From assembly GCA_016200745.1 (NCBI GenBank), contig JACQEF010000183.1:1-9070 (forward strand): DNA of 9,070 bases, read 5' to 3'. How positions within the stretch are numbered: the stretch's first letter is position 1; every line of letters begins with the position of its first letter. Position numbers and translations under genes: made by a program. The notes beneath the pieces are model-generated. The model did no database searches. It was not told the DNA's origin and was given only the letters and a program-made list of their open reading frames with translations. Shown here in pieces: positions 6,185-9,070 of the stretch. The DNA is from Chloroflexota bacterium. GTDB taxonomy: Bacteria; Chloroflexota; Limnocylindria; Limnocylindrales; CSP1-4.

Positions 6185-7103
6185 GACGGAGCCCCTCGAC
6201 GAGCTCGGCCGCCTCGAGCAGCTCGTCGAGGTCGCGACAGCGGATGACCCCCGCCGCGTCGAGCGCGGCGTCGGTCGCCCGGGCCTCGCCCGCGAGCGAG
6301 CCCGTGTGAGCGATCGCGGCGGTCCTCGCCTGTGCGCTGCGCCCGACCTTGACGGCCATGATCGGCTTCCCGAGCTCGAGCGCCCGGTCGGCGAGCGCGA
6401 GGAACCGCTCGGGGCGCTTGAACCCCTCGACGAACAGGATCACGGAGGTCGTCTGCGGGTCGTCGAGGCAGAAGGCCAGGTAGTCGCAGATGTCGAGGGC
6501 CACCTCGGACCCGCAGCTGACGATCCGCGAGAACCCGACGCGCGACCCCGAATGAACGAAGGCGTCGGTCACCGAGCCCGACTGTGCGATCCCGGCGACC
6601 CCGCCCCGGGGCAGGTACGGCGAGACGTCGCCGATGTAGGTGGCGGCGTTCGAGGTGAGGTCGATGACGCCCATGCAGTTCGGGCCGACCAGGGCGAGCC
6701 CATGCTCCCGGGCGATCCGCCCCACCTCGGCCTGCATCGCCGCGGCTGCCTCGCCGCCCTCGACGACGCCACCACCCGGGATGATCACGGCCGGAATGCC
6801 GGCCGCCGCGGCCGCCTGGGTCACCGACGCGGCACGCAACGGGTTGAGCGCCACGATCGCGACATCGGGTCGCTCGGGCAGGTCCTCGAGCGACGGGTGA
6901 CAGGGCTGGCCGTGAAGCTCGGTGTACCTCGGGTTGACGAAGTGGCAACGGGTTGCGCTGCCCATCACCCGGAGATTGTCGCGGACGGTCTCGGCGATCC
7001 ACGAGCGCGGCGACGCCCCGACGACCGCGACGCTCCGGGGCGCGAAGAGCGGTCGGAGGTCGATGGGGCGAGCGGTCCCGGCGATGGGTGCCGGCTCGAT
7101 CAT
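6185..7103 (-). CDS. ADP-forming acyl-CoA synthetase, N-terminal half (CoA-binding domain); reading frame lost near 6194
   Basis: From the ATG at 7103 about 304 residues match the alpha part of NDP-forming acyl-CoA ligases. LFAPRSVAVVGASPRSW (19-35) is the Rossmann-type CoA-binding start, IPAVIIPGGGVVEGG and LVGPNCMGVID follow, and H266 in AIAHTGSLAG is the expected phosphohistidine that relays phosphate to the ATP-grasp part. After ELVEG (300-304) the homology jumps to another frame; the codons that follow in this frame are a GC-rich shadow running without stop to 4872. A single extra base (2179 nt = 726 codons + 1) separates the halves, so intact length would be about 725 residues, near family size. 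The start overlaps the acyl-CoA dehydrogenase stop as ATGA, so it is translated in the same operon. Whether the cell makes a working enzyme depends on the frameshift being real. Confidence 0.8.
6192..6231 (-). repeat. Inverted repeat and GGGG run at the synthetase frameshift point
   Basis: CCTCGACGAGC (6194-6204) and GCTCGTCGAGG (6221-6231) are perfect 11-bp inverted repeats around a 16-base loop. On the coding strand the GGGG run (6195-6192) lies at the end of the second arm, exactly where homology changes frame. In the mRNA the hairpin comes before and includes the shift site rather than following it. The arms also encode conserved residues (DLDELLEAAELVEG), so the repeat could be an accident of codon choice. 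Confidence 0.6.
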
Positions 7104-8275
7104 CCGACGACCCGGTCCACGCCGCGCTTCTCGAGCGCCCGGGCGATGACCAGCCGCTGGATCTCCGACGTCCCCTCCCAGATCCGGTCGACCCGCAGTT
7201 CGCGGAGAAAGCGCTCGGGGGCGAACTCGCGCATGTACCCTCGGCCACCGAATACCTGGACTACGCGGTCGGCGCAGCGATAGGCGGCCTCCGAGGCGAA
7301 CAGCTTGGCCAGCGACGCCTTCGCATGGACCACCTTTCGGTCAGCGCCGTTGTCGGCCATCCAGGCGCATTGCCGGGTGAGGAGCTTGGCCGCGGCCGCG
7401 TCGGCCGCCGAATCGGCCAAGGGGAAGCTGACGCCCTGGAAGTCGTAGATCCGCTCGCCGAACTGGATCCGCTCGGTGGCCCAGCCGACGGCGAGCGCGA
7501 GGAGGCGCTCCATCGCGCCGGCGCATCGCGCGCCGATATGGATGCGCTCCTCGACGAACCACTCGTTCGTCAACTCGTTGGCCTGACCGATCCCGCCCAG
7601 GATCGCCGAGGCAGGCACGCGCACGTCGCGGAGCACGAACTGGGGATGCCGGTCGGCGAACGTGTGCGTGTAGTCGGGATCGTGCTGGATCTCGAGGCCG
7701 GGCCTGTCGTAGTCGACCAGGAACAGCGTCGGGTGGCGATCCTCGCCCTCAACGACGTTGCAGTGGAAGATCATGAAGTCGGTGTCGTCCGGGCCGGTCA
7801 CGAACCACTTCTCGCCGTTGAGGAGATAGTCGCCGGTCGCGGGATCACGCACCGCCGTCGCCTGGATCGCGCGGGCGTCCGATCCCGCGCCATCCTCGGT
7901 GATCGCATAGCTGCCCGTGCGCTCGCCTCGGAGGGACGGCTCGAGGTAGCGCCGGCGCTGGTCGTCGTCCGCGTACAGCAGGACGTTGTAGGCACCGGGG
8001 ATGTATGACCACAGGCCCCCGGTCGACTGTCCGAGTTGCTCGTGGACCAGCACCTGCTCGAGCACCGACCAGCCCTGCCCGCCGATCCCGCGGGGAAGCG
8101 AACCGCCATGGAGGCGCGCCTCGATCGCCGCTTCACGGATCGGCCGGCCCCATCCGCGCGGCACGTGGCCGCCGGCCCGTTCGAACTCGACCTCGCGGGG
8201 CTGGAGCACGTCGTGCACGAAGTCGCGCGCCCGCGCCTGCAGCTCGAGCTGGGCCGGGCTGAGGCTGAATTCCAT
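7100..8275 (-). CDS. Acyl-CoA dehydrogenase
   Basis: A full-length 391-residue FAD enzyme, the normal size for the family. It introduces a 2,3-double bond into an acyl-CoA and normally passes electrons to electron-transfer flavoprotein. Residues 124-136 (AITEDGAGSDARA) match the first acyl-CoA dehydrogenase signature, and 340-359 (QVFGGRGYMREFAPERFLRE) match the second. RIWEGTSEIQR (364-374) holds E367 in the place of the catalytic base of medium-chain type enzymes. ATERIQFGE (267-275) is the conserved FAD-contact segment with R269. Chain length and branching of the substrate cannot be read from these motifs. The ATG at 8275 starts exactly at the family N-terminus (SLSPAQLELQARARDFV) but has no clear Shine-Dalgarno sequence. 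Its stop overlaps the synthetase start as ATGA. Confidence 0.92.
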   Translation of the reverse strand: MEFSLSPAQLELQARARDFVHDVLQPREVEFERAGGHVPRGWGRPIREAAIEARLHGGSLPRGIGGQGWSVLEQVLVHEQLGQSTGGLWSYIPGAYNVLLYADDDQRRRYLEPSLRGERTGSYAITEDGAGSDARAIQATAVRDPATGDYLLNGEKWFVTGPDDTDFMIFHCNVVEGEDRHPTLFLVDYDRPGLEIQHDPDYTHTFADRHPQFVLRDVRVPASAILGGIGQANELTNEWFVEERIHIGARCAGAMERLLALAVGWATERIQFGERIYDFQGVSFPLADSAADAAAAKLLTRQCAWMADNGADRKVVHAKASLAKLFASEAAYRCADRVVQVFGGRGYMREFAPERFLRELRVDRIWEGTSEIQRLVIARALEKRGVDRVVG

Positions 8276-8400
8276 GCCGGAAGGATGCCCCAGGCAGTGC
8301 GACGCCCGACCGTCACGTCGCGGGCCCCGGGACGCGGGCGGTGACCCCTGGCCTCGCTCGAGCCTCGGGTTCCGCGCGGAGGATGACCCGGCGCCGGGAC
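8276..8400. other. Intergenic gap with several perfect palindromes
   Basis: This 125-base gap between the aldehyde dehydrogenase stop and the acyl-CoA dehydrogenase start holds no gene. CCCGGCGCCGGG (8387-8398) is a perfect 12-base palindrome beginning two bases past the dehydrogenase stop on the minus strand; TCCGCGCGGA (8371-8380) and GCTCGAGC (8356-8363) are also perfect. No T run follows in the direction of transcription, so a standard intrinsic terminator is not shown. No promoter hexamers stand out. Short palindromes are common by chance at this GC content. Confidence 0.35.
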
Positions 8401-9070
8401 TCAGACCGGCTGGGCCAGCACCATGATCCGGACCTCGGTCATGTCCTCGATCGCCCAGCGCAGGCCCTCGCGGCCGAGGCCCGAATCCTTGACGCCGCCG
8501 TAGGGCATGTGGTCGATCCGGTAGGTCGGCACGTCGTTGACGATGACGCCGCCGACCTCGAGCTCGCCGAACGCCCGGAACGCGCCTCCCAGGTCGTTGG
8601 TGAAGACGCCGGTCTGGAGGCCGAACATCGAATCGTTGACCCGGGCGATCGCCTCGTCGAGCTCGCGGAAGGGGAACGCCACGACGAGCGGCGCGAAGGC
8701 CTCGTTGGAGCAGACCTGGGCGGTCACCGGTACGTCGGTGAGCACCGTGGGCGGGAAGAACGTCCCGTCGGCCTTCCCGCCGAGCAGCAGCTTGCCGCCG
8801 AGCGCGACGGCTTCATCGACCCAGCGCTGGGTCCGGCCCGCGGCCGTCGCGTCGACCATCGGCCCGAGGTCGGTCGGCGGGTCGAGCGGGTCGCCGACTC
8901 GCAGCGCCGCGGCGCCCGCCACGAACCGTCCGAGGAACTCGTCCCAGACGTCCTCGTGGATGACCATCCGCTGGACGCTGATGCAGACCTGTCCCGCATA
9001 GCTGAAGGCGCCGACCAGGCAGCGCTTGACCGCCCAGTCCAGGTTCGCGCTCTTGTCGATGATCACGCCG
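8401..9070 (-). CDS. NAD(P)-dependent aldehyde dehydrogenase (C-terminal part, cut by right edge)
   Basis: About 222 residues to the stop at 8403-8401; the frame is still open at the window edge, so roughly the first half of a typical 475-residue enzyme is missing. The GTG at 9066 is internal, since GVIIDKSANLDWAVKRC is a conserved mid-protein segment. Counting from that GTG, AGQVCISVQR (24-33) carries the catalytic cysteine C28, NEAFAPLV (121-128) holds the conserved Glu of the cofactor site, and MPYGGVKDSGLGREG (187-201) is the conserved C-terminal region. The enzyme oxidises an aldehyde to the acid, or to a CoA ester in some subfamilies. The AGQvCiSvqR form resembles subfamilies acting on small hydroxylated or branched aldehydes, but the substrate is not determined. 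As first gene seen in the cluster, it could supply the acid that the ADP-forming synthetase activates. Confidence 0.88.
   Translation of the reverse strand, partial: GVIIDKSANLDWAVKRCLVGAFSYAGQVCISVQRMVIHEDVWDEFLGRFVAGAAALRVGDPLDPPTDLGPMVDATAAGRTQRWVDEAVALGGKLLLGGKADGTFFPPTVLTDVPVTAQVCSNEAFAPLVVAFPFRELDEAIARVNDSMFGLQTGVFTNDLGGAFRAFGELEVGGVIVNDVPTYRIDHMPYGGVKDSGLGREGLRWAIEDMTEVRIMVLAQPV

Noticed and set aside
5423..7283. Long rightward frames opposite the synthetase and acyl-CoA dehydrogenase
   Set aside because: They are antisense shadows typical of GC-rich genes, with biased composition (Arg, Gly, Asp) and no domains.

Overview
This is a GC-rich bacterial window with tight gene packing, GTG starts and 4-nt stop/start overlaps. 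The mix of short secreted proteins with Pro/Ser/Thr-rich linkers, a LysM protein, and fatty-acid genes built around an ADP-forming acyl-CoA synthetase suggests a high-GC Chloroflexota lineage (for example Limnocylindria-like) or an actinobacterium. No marker gene is present, so the taxonomic guess is weak.

Left part (1-1781): two leftward genes, a small four-helix membrane protein followed with an ATGA overlap by the N-terminal part of a Wzx-type polysaccharide flippase that runs off the left edge. Transcribed away from them is a class I SAM-dependent methyltransferase of a type often found in cell-surface polysaccharide clusters. This looks like the end of an envelope polysaccharide locus.

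Middle part (1782-4071): three rightward genes for small exported or membrane-anchored proteins: an IPT/TIG-domain secreted protein, an Ig-like protein with a C-terminal membrane anchor, and a two-helix protein presenting a LysM domain on a long disordered stalk. Each has its own ribosome binding site or promoter-like sequence. They have no assigned role.

Right part (4072-9070): a leftward catabolic cluster with, in transcription order, aldehyde dehydrogenase (cut by the right edge), acyl-CoA dehydrogenase, ADP-forming acyl-CoA synthetase and enoyl-CoA hydratase. The last three overlap by 4 and 8 nt. Together they could turn an aldehyde into an acid, activate the acid to its CoA thioester, desaturate it and hydrate the double bond; the substrate cannot be read from the sequence. 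The synthetase gene is broken by a frameshift at a GGGG run on the edge of an 11-bp inverted repeat, which is the most checkable oddity here. The hydratase and the LysM gene meet tail to tail with no base between their stop codons.

I did not find RNA genes, CRISPR arrays, insertion sequences, or a convincing undescribed system. The best candidates for a second look are the synthetase frameshift and the cassette of surface proteins.
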